Part shown: positions 1-11,234 of the stretch, in pieces | How positions within the stretch are numbered: position 1 is the first letter of the stretch | Layout: each line of letters opens with the position of its first letter | DNA from: JAMZMI01 sp963848175 | GTDB taxonomy: Bacteria; Bacteroidota; Bacteroidia; Cytophagales; Cyclobacteriaceae | Direction of reading: 5' to 3' | Length of the DNA: 64,000 nt | Assembly (NCBI GenBank): GCA_963848175.1 | Contig: CAWKCO010000012.1 | Coordinates: 705,740-769,739, forward strand | Made by a program: the position numbers and the translations under genes | Notes under the pieces: generated by a model | Databases searched by the model: none | The model's input: only the letters and a program-made list of their open reading frames with translations | Told to the model about the DNA's origin: nothing

Positions 1-135
1 AGCAGAATCATTATTCGACTCAATAGACAATTTCCCGGTGTGCAAAAAGCTGATACTCGTGAAGAAGTATGGCACTGGATCATCCGGTTTTTTGATGAAC
101 AAGTGCCAGTGGTGAAGATTTATGATATGCATTGA
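1..135 (+). CDS. C-terminal fragment of an unknown protein
   Basis: An open frame enters from the left edge and ends at TGA 133-135, giving the last 44 residues of a protein. The tail is rich in Ile, Arg and Trp and ends in VKIYDMH. I do not recognise a family. It could be a short tail of a conserved hypothetical protein; nothing in this fragment shows function. The following 156 bases have no gene and hold only a candidate promoter. Confidence 0.4.
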   Translation, partial: SRIIIRLNRQFPGVQKADTREEVWHWIIRFFDEQVPVVKIYDMH

Positions 136-263
136 AGAGTCCGCCAGCATTTACTTAACTGCATTGATAACGAGGATAATAATTTTAGAATGTCACTGAT
201 ATTTGCTCGCCTTAAGGGGGGAAAAATCAACCAGCCTCAAGGTGGTTAGTTATTTTATTCTAC

Positions 264-271
264 TACGTTTG
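264..271 (+). promoter_or_regulatory. candidate -7 element TACGTTTG
   Basis: The sequence matches the Bacteroidota -7 consensus TAnnTTTG and lies 20 bases before the start codon at 292. No good TTTG -33 box sits 19 bases upstream, so this is only a weak candidate. Confidence 0.35.
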
Positions 272-291
272 CGGCAACTTAGTTTTACAGT

Positions 292-2526
292 ATGAAATTT
301 CTTTTGATACCAGCATCATTCTTAATCTGTCATTTCCATGTTTATGGACAAATACAAGTATCAGATTTATCTCTTACTTATGAGGAGGATTTTAATACGC
401 TTCCTATAAATGCAAGCTCTCAAGAAGATCCATGGCTAGATAATGTCACGCTTCCAAACTGGTATGCTGAAAACGAGACGTTAGAAACATTGAACATACG
501 CTATGGCGGTACTAGATCTACAGGAGGATCGTCTAATAGAGGGATGTATAGCTTCGGTGATAGAAATGTTCCTGACATGGCTTTGGGAGTAATCGCCACC
601 AATTCTTCTGGCGATATCACATTTGGCATAAAATATGAAAATGTAAGTGGAGAAACTATAGAATCAGTTACAGTATCTTATATAGGAGAACAGTGGCGGA
701 TATCAAATGGTCAACTTCCACAAGTGATTGGATTCTCGTACCTCGTTTATAATTCTAATCCTGACCTCACGTTTCCCGAAAGAAGCACAGGATATACTTA
801 CGTTCCAGAACTCTATTTTACATCACCAAAGTTTGATACCACTGGCCTTCTACTAGCTGGAAATACAGGGTTTCCGCTTAATGGTAATCTCCCAGAAAAT
901 AACACGCTAATGACATTTTCTTTTAATGTCACGATCGCTGATGGAGAGTTTTTGTTGTTGCGTTGGTATCAAGAAAATACCTCTAAGCTGGAGTTTGGTC
1001 TTGCTATAGATGATCTATCTGTGGACTTTTCAAATATGGCAGTTGATGAGCTTTCCTTCTACAGCAATTCCCCAATTTATCATTACATTTCTGGTCCGAT
1101 TGATCTTAGAATACCAGATAAAGACGACACACAGGTCTACGACCCTCCAGTCACGGTTGAGTCAGGTGATCCAACCCCTGAAGAGTCAGAATGGAGAGAC
1201 TTAATACAGAATATCTTGGATGAAAATTATGTAGAAGCGAGGACAGACGCGCCTACCTTGGGCTATGAATTAATTTCATTCTACGACGGTACAAATAGCG
1301 ACAAATTGCACTACGTTCTTCGTCACAATGGAGCTGTCGACAATCTACATCATTGGGGCACTTATATTTTCAATTCTTCTCCAACACATCCAACCACCTA
1401 CTTATCCGTCCCTCACCCAGTGCATGACGGCCAAACGGGAAGACAAGGAGGGTATCTCTATCAACAACTAGATGTATCTGGCATTCATATTTCAGGTAAT
1501 TACAGATGTTCTTCTAATGATCCTAGTGGATGTCATGGAACTACCAGTGTATGCTCTGGCATCAATGATTTTAGAAAATCAGATCCAGCGCACTCTACGG
1601 AACACCCGTTTCATTACACATCAGAGGTAATAGCCAACAATCAAAACAATAGTTATTTCATTCAATTACATGGTTTTTCACACTCAGACGGTGATCCTGA
1701 CATAATATTATCTAATGGAACAGACCAAACTCCTTCTGGATCAGATAAAGTCGCTAGTTACGTCTCATATATTGATAATAATACAGAGTTCAATGCTGCT
1801 GGAGTTCATTCTGATCCATATGACGTCAAGCTAACTGGCTATACAAATACACTAGGAAGATATTTGAACGAGCATCAATCAAATATCTGTGAGTCAAATC
1901 AGATTGCCAATAGTGCAACTGATCGATTTGTTCATATTGAACAAAGAGGAGAGTTAAGAGAAATAGAATCTAACTATGCTGTCATTGAATTGGCCTTAGA
2001 GCATATTCTTGCAACAATACTACCCCTCGATCTTAAACGGTTTCGACATACTTGTAACGGTTTCGTTTGCCAACTGAAGTGGCAGAGCACTTACTCTCAC
2101 AACGTAGAACGAATTGAAATTCTTGGATCAGAAGATGCTGTTTCGTTTACGAAAATAGCACATGTGGCAGGAAATAACACACCCGGGGTATCGAGTTATC
2201 AACTGAGTTTACCTAACCACTTTATGAAATATTATCGTCTTAAAACTGTTGATTTTAATGGTTTTGAGGAAAATCATAACATAATTTTAGCTCAACATTC
2301 AAATACTATAACATCAATTCATCCCAATCCTTTTAATGAATATATATCCGTAAGTGCTGAGCTAGGAATACCAATATACATTTACTCTATTCATGGAAAA
2401 TTGGTACTACAAGATTCTGTTGAAAGCAAAGCACACCAAATCTCTACAAAAAATCTACCAAGTGGGATATACATGGTATCATTTGGTGAAAAGACACCTA
2501 TGCAATATAAGTTAATAAAAAGGTGA
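292..2526 (+). CDS. secreted T9SS-sorted protein of unknown function
   Basis: A 744-residue exported protein. Residues 1-19 form a signal peptide ending near VYGQ. Residues 20-250 look like a beta-sandwich of the kind found at the front of many Bacteroidota cargo proteins. Residues 300-560 are rich in His and Asp (PHPVHDG, HPFHYTSE, LHGFSHSDGD, VHIEQRGEL), which resembles a metal-dependent amidohydrolase or peptidase core, but I cannot assign a family. The last 75 residues start with SIHPNPFNEYISV and end in a basic tail, which is a type A T9SS C-terminal sorting domain. It is therefore predicted to cross the outer membrane by T9SS and be released or anchored at the surface. It stands alone; the next gene is convergent. 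Confidence 0.75.
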   Translation: MKFLLIPASFLICHFHVYGQIQVSDLSLTYEEDFNTLPINASSQEDPWLDNVTLPNWYAENETLETLNIRYGGTRSTGGSSNRGMYSFGDRNVPDMALGVIATNSSGDITFGIKYENVSGETIESVTVSYIGEQWRISNGQLPQVIGFSYLVYNSNPDLTFPERSTGYTYVPELYFTSPKFDTTGLLLAGNTGFPLNGNLPENNTLMTFSFNVTIADGEFLLLRWYQENTSKLEFGLAIDDLSVDFSNMAVDELSFYSNSPIYHYISGPIDLRIPDKDDTQVYDPPVTVESGDPTPEESEWRDLIQNILDENYVEARTDAPTLGYELISFYDGTNSDKLHYVLRHNGAVDNLHHWGTYIFNSSPTHPTTYLSVPHPVHDGQTGRQGGYLYQQLDVSGIHISGNYRCSSNDPSGCHGTTSVCSGINDFRKSDPAHSTEHPFHYTSEVIANNQNNSYFIQLHGFSHSDGDPDIILSNGTDQTPSGSDKVASYVSYIDNNTEFNAAGVHSDPYDVKLTGYTNTLGRYLNEHQSNICESNQIANSATDRFVHIEQRGELREIESNYAVIELALEHILATILPLDLKRFRHTCNGFVCQLKWQSTYSHNVERIEILGSEDAVSFTKIAHVAGNNTPGVSSYQLSLPNHFMKYYRLKTVDFNGFEENHNIILAQHSNTITSIHPNPFNEYISVSAELGIPIYIYSIHGKLVLQDSVESKAHQISTKNLPSGIYMVSFGEKTPMQYKLIKR

Positions 2527-2550
2527 AACTTTCATTCTCCTCTGTTACAA

Positions 2551-5271
2551 TCAATAATCCGCATGCCTTCCACAGCTATCCATCAAGCTGAAAACATTGC
2601 TATTGAACTGGTCTGCATGTAAAAGATCCTCCATGTTGAGATGTAACCTGTATTTCCAATAATGAGGCACGATCGCTGGTACATTGATCCGCTCTTCAAA
2701 ACAATTTCTACGTCTCAAATCGCCACTCATCGCTAGGAGGTCTTGAATAGGAAAAATAGCCAACATTGCTGGTGATCGGAGATGCTGAGAAATAATTTCT
2801 AGCGCCACCCAAGGCTCACACTCCGATGGTGCTTCACCCTCATGCCCAAGTATCTGATTATAAAATCGCTGCGTGGATTCACGATCTTCCAGCCACCACT
2901 CTCGCAGGTTGGATACGTCATGACTACCTGTGCTCGTTACATACATATAGGGCACATCTTTGGGATGCCAAAATCCCCGGTCATCATGCGGCATGCGCTG
3001 AATAGCTAGGCTCAAAATTTGTAATTCTTTCATGACACCCGGAACGCACGCTGGAACCATGCCTAAGTCTTCTCCACAGATTAACATGTCAGTGGCATCT
3101 TTGAGCATAGGTAGTTTTTCCATGGCACTAGCCCTCCAAAATTCATTGTGTCGATGATAGAAAAAGTCATTGTAAACAGACATAAGCGCTTGCTGAGTGT
3201 GATGATCCAGCTGCTTAAAACTCTCGGTGTGATACAATGTAATTCGGGGATCGTAGCTGTCATCCTCCCTCGGATTGGGAAGCAACAAAACTTCAGTAGG
3301 CAATTGATACAAAGCCTCCTTAAAAGCACTGTTAAACAATCCTTTCTTTTCTAACTGTTTTAAATGATCATTTAGGTATTTATCAATTTCTAGTTGAGCA
3401 GAGAAATTTGGCTTCAAATCGAAACGACCATCAGGCCGCTGATCCAATACATTCTCCAGTACCCAATCTACGTTTTCACCAAACAATTTATCGGATCAAA
3501 TTGATGGTAATGTACGGCTTGCAAAAGCGATCAAAATCGAAAGGAAACACCCCTGTCTTTTAACTCCTTTTCAGAAAGTGGAAGTGAAGGATAAAACCTT
3601 CCCAAGAGACCTTGCACTTGTTCCGAATCCATTTCCCAAATTCTAAAAAAACCAAGGATATGATCAATGCGAAAGACATCAAAATAGTCCGCCATTTTCA
3701 CCATGCGGCTGATCCACCAAGAGTAGTTTTCTTTGGCCATTGCCTCCCAGTTGTAAGTAGGAAATCCCCAGTTCTGTCCCGTGGTTGAGAAGTCATCTGG
3801 AGGGTGCTCCAGTCTGACAATCCATATTGAACAAGTGCGGCCATCGCCAGGCATCTACACTTGATCGGTAGATTCCAATAGGTATATCTCCTTTCAAAAC
3901 CACGCCACTTTTTCGCGCATATTCGGTAGCCGATTTCAACTGCTTATCAAGATGATATTGTATGAAATAATGAACAGCAATATCATCGTAATGAGCTGGT
4001 CCGGAGCGGCAAAAGCCAATAAGTCCTTATCCGACATTGAAGCATAACCTCCCCACTGATTAAAATCCGGAGTTTGGTATTTATCCCTTAAATAAGAAAA
4101 AACCGCATACGCGATTATCCAACTTTTACTATTAAGAACAAATACACTTAACTCACTTAGAATTCAGAAAGGTTGACTTCACTTCATCAAACTTCCACTT
4201 GAAGAATTTTGACTTCATTTTCATCACTGCCTTCATAGTCAAGTCTCATCAAGTGCATTGAGTCGTTGAGCTTCCTGATCTATCGCATTTTTGCTGCTTG
4301 TCGTCCTTCAAATCCCCAATCATTTTCATACTCGCATATATTGGATGGAGTGCATGTACCGAGATGGCGGCATAGGGATAGGAATCTCTCCAGGTATGTG
4401 AAGCCACAGTGTCATTCACTGGCAAAACCTGCACTACTTTCAAGCCTGTTTTTACAGCCCAGTCCACCATCATGGGGATATCACTAAACTCTCCTACTCC
4501 CGCCCCATGAGCCGTACGAATTGAAAAAATCGGTATGGCCAAACCAGCACATTTCCACTCACCTACGGGATATGAAAAATATTCATCCGATTGTACAACA
4601 ACACTTTCATGAGCATGCAGATTTTTCAAACTCAAAAACCTATTGCTTCCTTTTTCCCAAGTAACGATTTCTCGTGTACTCAAATCAACAATCACATATT
4701 TATAGTCGATATAATCTACTTGATCAAAACCTAGCAAATCAGTTTTCCATAGTGGATATTTTTCGTCACTCAAAAGCACCACGTTTTCAGGATTCCATGC
4801 TCCTAAAAAAGGTGCACTTCCAATGATCCCAATGACATAACTCGTACCCACTCTTGGCGCTCTTATTTGAAATTGAAGACTGGGTGTTCCTCTTACTTTT
4901 TTCAATTGACTTTTGCTCGTTACTTTTTTGGGCATTTCTCCTAAAAAAAGCCTTATAAAATGGCGCACTGTTTAGGTTATTTTCCGCAGAATCTGGCCAC
5001 CTAAATTGGTCATTTAGAAACAAACTATTTCCTTCATTAATATTGACGAAATTTCTATAATTTCCATATTCAAAAATGGCCTTTACCCCATCTTGCTTGA
5101 TGACATAACGATACCCGAGCGCGTGTCTCATTTTGATTCAAAATCCAACTTCCAAACACCTTCTTGATATTGCAATGCAAACTCCTCCACCTTATCTTCT
5201 GGCTGCACCAGTTGCACGAATACTTGCTGCCCCCAATGGGTCGCAACCTTCACTCTAAAAAATATTTTCAT
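2551..5271 (-). pseudogene. malQ: 4-alpha-glucanotransferase MalQ (GH77), multiply frameshifted
   Basis: Read in pieces, this is a full-length Bacteroidota MalQ (amylomaltase), which moves alpha-1,4-glucan segments between malto-oligosaccharides in the cytoplasm. The N-terminal starch-binding region starts at MKIFFRVKVATHWGQ (5271). The GH77 core follows: AIPIFSIRTAHGAGVGEF (about 4530), APPDDFSTTGQNWGFPTYNW (about 3800), FRIDHILGFFRIWE and ICGEDLGMVPACV (about 3090). Ten single-base shifts are needed to restore one frame, near 5132, 4930, 4290, 4241, 4230, 4158, 3993, 3803, 3534 and 3492. Eight are inserted bases and two are deleted bases, often in short homopolymers. No nonsense substitutions are seen between them. 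Either a very recent pseudogene or, given the insertion bias, sequence error. It is convergent with the T9SS gene. Confidence 0.85.
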
Positions 5272-5653
5272 ACTCATCTAAACCTCATAAGATTTCAAAA
5301 TGCAATTTTCCATTTTTGAGACAATCTCTAAACAATAGGCAAGCTGTTTCTGAAAGTTGCTCACATCTCTCCGAACTAATTCAAAGCAATTTGGCTAATA
5401 AAAACGGACATAGGCAAGGCTTTGACATCCAAAACTCACTCTCTACACTTGTTAGCTTGATGTTTTTTATCGAATTTGAAATTTTACCTACGAAAGCCAC
5501 ACCCCATTACATCAAACCACATCCAATTCACCTCTTCAATAAAAATATTCAATTCTCAATCAACTTGTCGGGATAATCGGTTTTAGGAAATATGTTAAGA
5601 CAGGATCGCACTATATTTGCTTCTTTTTTAAACAGAACCTAAAATCATAAGGT
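5272..5653. other. intergenic region before fba
   Basis: This 382-base gap separates the divergent malQ and fba. An 86-codon open frame at 5316-5576 has no recognisable motif and is probably chance. The only signal is a -7-like element just before fba. Confidence 0.4.
5612..5619 (+). promoter_or_regulatory. candidate -7 element TATATTTG of fba
   Basis: It matches TAnnTTTG exactly, 34 bases before the fba start codon. A TTTG -33 box at the usual 19-base spacing is not visible, so the call rests on the -7 element and its position. Confidence 0.4.
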
Positions 5654-6718
5654 ATGAAATTCAGACCAGGAGTACTTACGGGTCAAGAAGCCACCGACCT
5701 TCTTAACTACGCTAATGAGAAGAAATTTGCTCTTCCTGCTGTAAACACAATAGGCACACACACCATCAACGGTGTTCTTGAAACTGCCAAAGAGGCAAAT
5801 GCACCAGTTATCATCCAGTTTTCTAATGGAGGCGCTGCATTTATCGCTGGTAAATCACTAAGTAACGATGGACAAGCTGCAGCCATCGCTGGTGCTGTTT
5901 CTGGTGCGCAACACGTACACCAAATGGCAGAAAAATACGGAGTATCTGTAATTCTTCACACAGATCACGCTGCGAAGAAATTGCTTCCTTGGATCGATGG
6001 ATTGGTCTTGGAAAACGAAAAGCATTTTGACAAAACAGGTGCTCCACTTTTCAGCTCACACATGATAGACTTGTCTGAAGAGCCTTTGGAAGAAAACATT
6101 GAAACTTGCGCTAAGTACTTCGAAAGAATGGCCAAAATGGGCATGACGTTGGAGATCGAGCTGGGTGTGACAGGTGGAGAAGAAGATGGTGTGGACAATA
6201 CAGATATCGACAGTTCTAAGCTTTACACTCAGCCAGAAGAAGTTTCTTACGCTTACGAAGAGTTGAAGAAAATCAGCCCGAACTTCACCATTGCTGCGGC
6301 ATTTGGTAACGTTCACGGAGTATACAAGCCAGGTAACGTGAAGTTGACACCAAAAATTTTGAAAAACTCTCAAGAGTATATTCAAGAGAAATTTGGAACA
6401 GGCAAAAACCCAGTAAACTTTGTATTTCACGGTGGATCTGGTTCTTCAAGAGAAGAAATCAGAGAGGCAATCGAATATGGAGCTATTAAAATGAACATTG
6501 ATACAGATACACAATGGGCATTCTGGGATGGAATCAGAGCATTCTATGCTTCTAAAGAAGGATACCTACAAGGACAAATCGGAAACCCTGAAGGTGATGA
6601 TTCTCCAAACAAAAAATACTATGATCCACGTGTGTGGCTTAGAGAAGCAGAAAAGAGCTTTGTAAAAAGATTGAAGTTGGCGTTTGAAGATCTCAACAAC
6701 ATCAACACAAATGCTTAA
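5654..6718 (+). CDS. fbaA: class II fructose-bisphosphate aldolase
   Basis: Reversibly cleaves fructose-1,6-bisphosphate to DHAP and glyceraldehyde-3-phosphate in glycolysis and gluconeogenesis (cytoplasm). The 354-residue length is normal for the long class II (E. coli FbaA-like) type. The catalytic Asp and first zinc ligand are in LHTDHAA (D104, H105). Further zinc-ligand histidines are in NVHGVY (H221) and VFHGGSGSS (H259), the latter also holding the phosphate-binding Gly/Ser loop. NIDTDTQWAFWDG is the usual C-terminal substrate-binding segment. The gene is intact although its neighbours malQ and both amylases are broken. Its stop overlaps the probable start of the next gene by 8 bases. 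Confidence 0.96.
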   Translation: MKFRPGVLTGQEATDLLNYANEKKFALPAVNTIGTHTINGVLETAKEANAPVIIQFSNGGAAFIAGKSLSNDGQAAAIAGAVSGAQHVHQMAEKYGVSVILHTDHAAKKLLPWIDGLVLENEKHFDKTGAPLFSSHMIDLSEEPLEENIETCAKYFERMAKMGMTLEIELGVTGGEEDGVDNTDIDSSKLYTQPEEVSYAYEELKKISPNFTIAAAFGNVHGVYKPGNVKLTPKILKNSQEYIQEKFGTGKNPVNFVFHGGSGSSREEIREAIEYGAIKMNIDTDTQWAFWDGIRAFYASKEGYLQGQIGNPEGDDSPNKKYYDPRVWLREAEKSFVKRLKLAFEDLNNINTNA

Positions 6719-8563
6719 TTGCAAACATCTTATTAAAACAGCCCTGATAATTTTTATCGGGGCTTTTGTTTTTAGGTGCAGTGCGCCAGTTTCCAACAAC
6801 GAAAAGTCTTTGACCAACCAGATTGACACCATGAGCACCCGTCCGGTTATCTATCAAATTTTCACTCGCCTCTTTGGCAACACCAATACCAACACCAAAC
6901 CATGGGGCAGCCTCGAAGAAAACGGAGTTGGTACTTTCAATCAAATAAACAAAAGAGCACTTAAGGAAATCAAAGCCTTGGGCATCACTCATGTGTGGTA
7001 CACCGGAGTGATAGAGCATGGCGTGCTTACGGACTATACAGACTATGGTATACCACTAGATGAAGCCGACGTGGTGAAGGGTCGTGCAGGATCTCCGTAT
7101 GCTATCAAGGATTACTATGATGTAAATCCTGATCTGGCAGATGAGGTGGACAATAGAATGGAAGAGTTTGAAAGCCTAATCAAGCGTACTAAGAAGCAAG
7201 GAATGAAGGTAATCATTGATTTCGTTCCAAACCATGTAGCTAGAAACTATGCTTCTGACGTCAAACCTACAGGTGTTGAAGACTTTGGTGCTACCGACAA
7301 TACAGCAGTGGCCTTTGCCCCAAATAACAATTTCTATTATATCCCAAAACAGGCATTTGTAGTTCCGGCGGAGTACCAATCCATTCCTGAAATTGACTTT
7401 CCCAATAAAGACGGTTTTTTCAAAGAATATCCGGCCAAAGCCACAGGTAATGACGTTTTTTCAGCTACTCCATCAATCAACGATTGGTTTGAGACGGTAA
7501 AACTTAACTATGGAGTAGACTACCTCAACGGACGCAGCACACACTTTGACCCTATTCCTGATACTTGGTTAAAGATGCGGGACATTTTGCTCTTTTGGGT
7601 CAGAGAAAAAAGTGGATGGCTTCCGATGTGACATGGCCGAGATGGTACCTGTAGAGTTTTGGCATTGGGTCACTAAAGAGGTGAAGAGCCGAATACCCTG
7701 ATATCATTTTCATTGCGGAAATTTACAATCCTGCATGAATTATCGCAACTATATCCATCAAGGTGGATTTGACTATCTGTATGATAAAGTGGAACTGTAT
7801 GATTGTCTAAAGAATATAATTCGCAACCTGCACGGAACGGATCACCTTACGGAAGTATGGCAGAGACAAGACGGAATCGTGGATCACATGTTGCGCTTTC
7901 TTGAAAATCACGATGAACAGCGCATCGCATCTCCTGATTTTGCTGGAGATATGATGAAAGGTATACCTATGATGGCGGCTACAGCCCTGATGCACAAAGG
8001 GCCTGTGATGATGTATTTTGGTCAGGAAGTGGGCGAACCAGCCAAAGGTGCGAGTGGATTCTCTGGGGATGATGGACGTTCAGACTATTTTTGATTATTG
8101 GCATGTTCCAGAACATATCAAATGGATGAATGAGGGTAAGTTTGACGGAGGGTTATTGTCGGAAGAGCAGAAAGCCCTGCGCTTACAGTACGCCGAAATA
8201 CTCAAAGCTTGCAACGAAATTGAAGCTTTTAGAGAAGGCCAGTTCTATGATTTGCACTATTACAACCGCAATGAGCAATATCAAGGCTATAGCGATAAAC
8301 TGTATGTATTTGTTCGCCATACGGCAAATCAAGTAATGCTCGTGGCGATAAACCTTGGAAACCAAAACGAAAAAGCCAGCATCAAAATACCTGAAATGGC
8401 ATGGGGTCAATTTGGATTGAACAGCGCTAAAATCAAAATGATCGCTAAAAAGAGTACTACCATCAACAAGGCTGCTACTTTCGACTATAAAGGCGAATCA
8501 CCTTTAACATTGAGCCTGAAGCCGTATTCTTACCAAATAGTAGAATTGACAGAAGTAAAATAA
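6711..8563 (+). pseudogene. alpha-amylase family (GH13) lipoprotein, frameshifted
   Basis: A GH13 alpha-glucan hydrolase of about 615 residues, probably exported. The chosen start at 6711 gives a hydrophobic leader with Cys near residue 21 (FVFRCSA), a weak lipobox. The alternative start is 6831 (MSTRPVIYQIF). Core motifs in order: VIYQIFTRLFGNT; VIIDFVPNHVARNY (conserved region I); VDGFRCDMAEM with the catalytic Asp (region II, about 7625); FIAEIYNP with the catalytic Glu (region III); and FLENHDEQRIAS (region IV, about 7905). A beta-sandwich C-terminal domain ends at 8563. Four indels break it, near 7610 (A run), 7697 (CCC), 7734 and 8082; three are insertions. All four catalytic regions are intact at residue level. 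Starch or maltodextrin degradation is the likely role. Confidence 0.85.
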
Positions 8564-8565
8564 TC

Positions 8566-9947
8566 TTGCAAAAATCATTTGCATCTTATGGAATCGTGTA
8601 TCAAATCTTTGTTCAATCCTTTGCCGATTCGAATGGAGATGGCATTGGTGACATCAATGGGATGATTGAGAAACTCGCTTATTTAAAAACTTGGGGGTAA
8701 ACGCACTGTGGCTCACACCTATTCACCCCTCTCCTTCTTATCACAAATACGACGTTACCAATTATTATGATGTAGATCCCGATTTTGGAACCCTTGCTGA
8801 TTTCAAAAACCTAATCCATCAAGCCCATAAAGGTGGAATTAAGATCATCATGGATTTGGTGATCAATCATTGCTCTGAGCAGCACCCGTGGTTTCTCGAA
8901 GCACAAAATAAGAAAAGTCCCTATCGAGATTTTTTCACTTGGAAAACTTTAGAAGAAATAGCAGAATCTGGAGAACTAACAAAAGAAGCTACAGGGGATA
9001 GCGACAATAGAATCCTTTGGAATGAAGTTGCTGGACAGGATGAGCGCTACTATTCTTTTTTCTGGAAAGGAATGCCCGACCTCAATTACGATCATGCTGA
9101 GGTACGCTCTGAGGTAATGAAAATTGGTAAATATTGGTTGCAAGAAATTGGTGTGGATGGATTTAGGCTTGATGCCGCCAAGCACATTTACCCCGATGAT
9201 CGCGTAGATGATACTGTGGCATTTTTGGAGTGATTTCAAGCATGAAATGCTTAGGTCTAAATCCTGAGGCAATTTTGATTGGTGAAGTTTGGTCTGACGT
9301 AAACACTCAAGCAGCTTTTGCTTCGGGCTTCACAGGGCTCTTCAACTTTGATCTCTCCTACTCCATTTTGGAATCTGTAAAACGGGGACATATCGTGAAA
9401 GCCAACACCTTCAAAAACGCTTGGAAAGTAGAAGAACGTGGCAGCCCTGTAGACATCTTTCTGGAAAGTGCTATGTCTTTTGCTTCATCCAATAGCGATT
9501 TTCACCATTGTACTTTTCTTTCCAATCATGACCAAACGCGTGTCATGTCTTTTCTGGGAAACAACAAAGCGAAATCGAAGCTGGCAGCCAGTATTCTCCT
9601 GACCCTACCAGGAACTCCATTTATCTACTACGGCGAAGAACTGGGCATGCGTGGTCGCAAACCTGATGAGTATCTAAGAGAGCCTATGCCTTGGGCGGAT
9701 GATTACCAAACGCACTGGATCGATCCGAAATACAGTAAAAAGGGAAACGTTCAATCGTTGACTCGGCAAATGAAGGAAAGTGACTCTCTATGGCATCATT
9801 ACCAGACAGCTATTACAACTTAGGAATACGTATCCGACACTCTCCTTTGGAAGCATTGAACGTGTTGATTTGAACGACAATGAGCTTTTGGCTTACAAAA
9901 GATCTTTGGGAGGGGTAACATATACTTGTCATACACAACTTGAGTAA
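8566..9947 (+). pseudogene. second GH13 alpha-amylase or oligo-glucosidase, frameshifted
   Basis: A compact GH13 enzyme of about 460 residues starting two bases after the previous gene, so the two probably form one transcript. The start is unclear: TTG 8566 is the first usable codon (LQKSFASYGIVYQIF). Motifs: GVNALWLTPIHPSPSYHKYDVTNYYDVDPDFGT, IIMDLVINHCSEQHPWF (region I), VDGFRLDAAKHIY (region II, catalytic Asp), AILIGEVW (region III, catalytic Glu) and FLSNHDQTRVMSF (region IV). Indels near 8691, 9226, 9253 and 9815 (three insertions, one deletion) break the frame. The sequence continues after the last shift to TAA 9945-9947 with a short C-terminal domain. No signal peptide is seen, so it is probably a cytoplasmic maltodextrin hydrolase working with MalQ. 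Confidence 0.82.
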
Positions 9948-10349
9948 GCATTGTAAATCAATCGACACTTCTAAAGAATTGGGGAGTGAGATATTTACAG
10001 CTCGAATCGAAAAAAATCAGAATCAACAAAGGCTTTCCAAGCACATGAAAGCAAATTCTACATCACATCGGCTAGCACCATTTGAACAATCGCTGTATTT
10101 CGGATTAGACTCTAATAAACCACTTTTCTCTTCTGAAGAAAAAGCATTCTACAATGATTGTGGAAATACCTCCACACAAGTCACACATTCTCCACACTAG
10201 ATAAGCCCAAAAAGCCATCAATTGCCTTTCCTAGGCATGGCATAGTTTTTTCACTTCGTTTAGCAGAATTTCAAAAATTCTGGGTGCGTTTTGAAAGTAT
10301 TCGCTTCCTGAAAAGTTTATTAAGATTAGGAATTATAAAATATTGAAAC
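9948..10349. other. intergenic region before dps
   Basis: A 402-base gap. A frame at 9940-10200 would give 86 Ser/Asn/Gln-rich residues without any motif and overlaps the amylase end; I do not call it a gene. No clear promoter or hairpin is visible. Confidence 0.4.
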
Positions 10350-10850
10350 ATGGAAATGACTGAAGAAAAGACAAGAAAGAGAAGTTTCATTAAATTAGGA
10401 TATTCAGCACTAGAGACTCTAGAAATAGTAAATGCTATGAATCAGCTGCTAGCAGACTATAGTATGCACTATCAAAAATTAAGAAATTTTCATTGGAACG
10501 TAAAAGGAGCTGACTTCTTTGATGTTCATGAAAAATTTGAAGATCAATACAATGATGCTAAAGTAGCTGTGGACGATATCGCTGAGCGAATCAGGGTATT
10601 TGGACAAACGCCATACAGTAATATGAGTGACTATCTAGAGCACTCAAATGTAAAGGAGTCGCCAAGTGATTTGACCGCAATGGAAATGGTCAAAGAAATC
10701 ATTCAGGACTATGAAATTTTAATAGAGTCACTATACAATACTGTGGACGTATCAATTGAACATGGAGATGGCGGTACGGAAGATTTAGCCAAAGGTCTTG
10801 TAAAGAAACTTGAAAAAAATCACTGGATGATGACTGCTTTTGTAGCCTAA
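10350..10850 (+). CDS. dps: Dps-family ferritin-like DNA-protection protein
   Basis: Predicted to form a dodecameric shell that oxidises and stores iron and protects DNA under oxidative or starvation stress (cytoplasm, nucleoid). The 166-residue four-helix protein carries the Dps ferroxidase signature: LRNFHWNVKG with H48, then H60 and E64 in VHEKFEDQYNDA. The helix ending DDIAERIRVFGQTP follows. The start at 10350 (MEMTEEKTRK) gives a slightly long charged N-terminal tail, common in DNA-binding members. It stands alone on the plus strand; a small YtxH-like gene, often stress related, follows after 109 bases. Confidence 0.93.
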   Translation: MEMTEEKTRKRSFIKLGYSALETLEIVNAMNQLLADYSMHYQKLRNFHWNVKGADFFDVHEKFEDQYNDAKVAVDDIAERIRVFGQTPYSNMSDYLEHSNVKESPSDLTAMEMVKEIIQDYEILIESLYNTVDVSIEHGDGGTEDLAKGLVKKLEKNHWMMTAFVA

Positions 10851-10959
10851 TTCTCCATAGTCCGTATATGACTAATAACTAAAGGAATGGCAACATTATT
10901 CATTTCAAAACAAACGGATAGAGACACTATCCTGCATTATTAACTTAAATATCAATAAC

Positions 10960-11205
10960 ATGAAATCATTACTCGCATTTGTATCAGGAGCACTCGTAGG
11001 AGGAATTATAGCACTTTCTTATTCACCTAAAAGTGGTAAGCAAAATAGAAAATTGGCTCAAAAGGAATTCAACAAAAAAATCAATAAGTTGGAAGCCAAT
11101 CTGAAAAAACAGTCAAAAAGCTTACAATCAGGCATTCATGACACGATTGATGAAATAGCTGTGAAAGGTAAAACTGCCGTTAACAACATAATTCTGATAA
11201 AGTGA
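10960..11205 (+). CDS. YtxH-like small membrane stress protein
   Basis: An 81-residue protein. Residues 3-22 form one membrane helix with the small-residue motif SGALVGGIIALSYSPKSGK. This matches the YtxH-type start, in which a Gly-rich helix is followed by a ...SPKSGK... turn. Residues 27-70 are a charged amphipathic coil (LAQKEFNKKINKLEANLKKQ). YtxH proteins are general stress proteins of unknown mechanism. It follows dps in the same direction and is closed by a terminator at 11235. Confidence 0.7.
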   Translation: MKSLLAFVSGALVGGIIALSYSPKSGKQNRKLAQKEFNKKINKLEANLKKQSKSLQSGIHDTIDEIAVKGKTAVNNIILIK

Positions 11206-11234
11206 AAGCATAAGAATAGCATTTCTTCATGTCT

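Noticed and set aside
3081..3354. Frames on the opposite strand or other phases of malQ
   Set aside because: They are shadows of the GH77 coding sequence, whose conserved motifs are read on the minus strand.
5316..5576. 86-codon frame between malQ and fba
   Set aside because: No motif, and it lies in the promoter region of fba.
9940..10200. 86-codon frame after the second amylase
   Set aside because: It overlaps the restored amylase end, starts with TTG and shows no motif or natural protein pattern.
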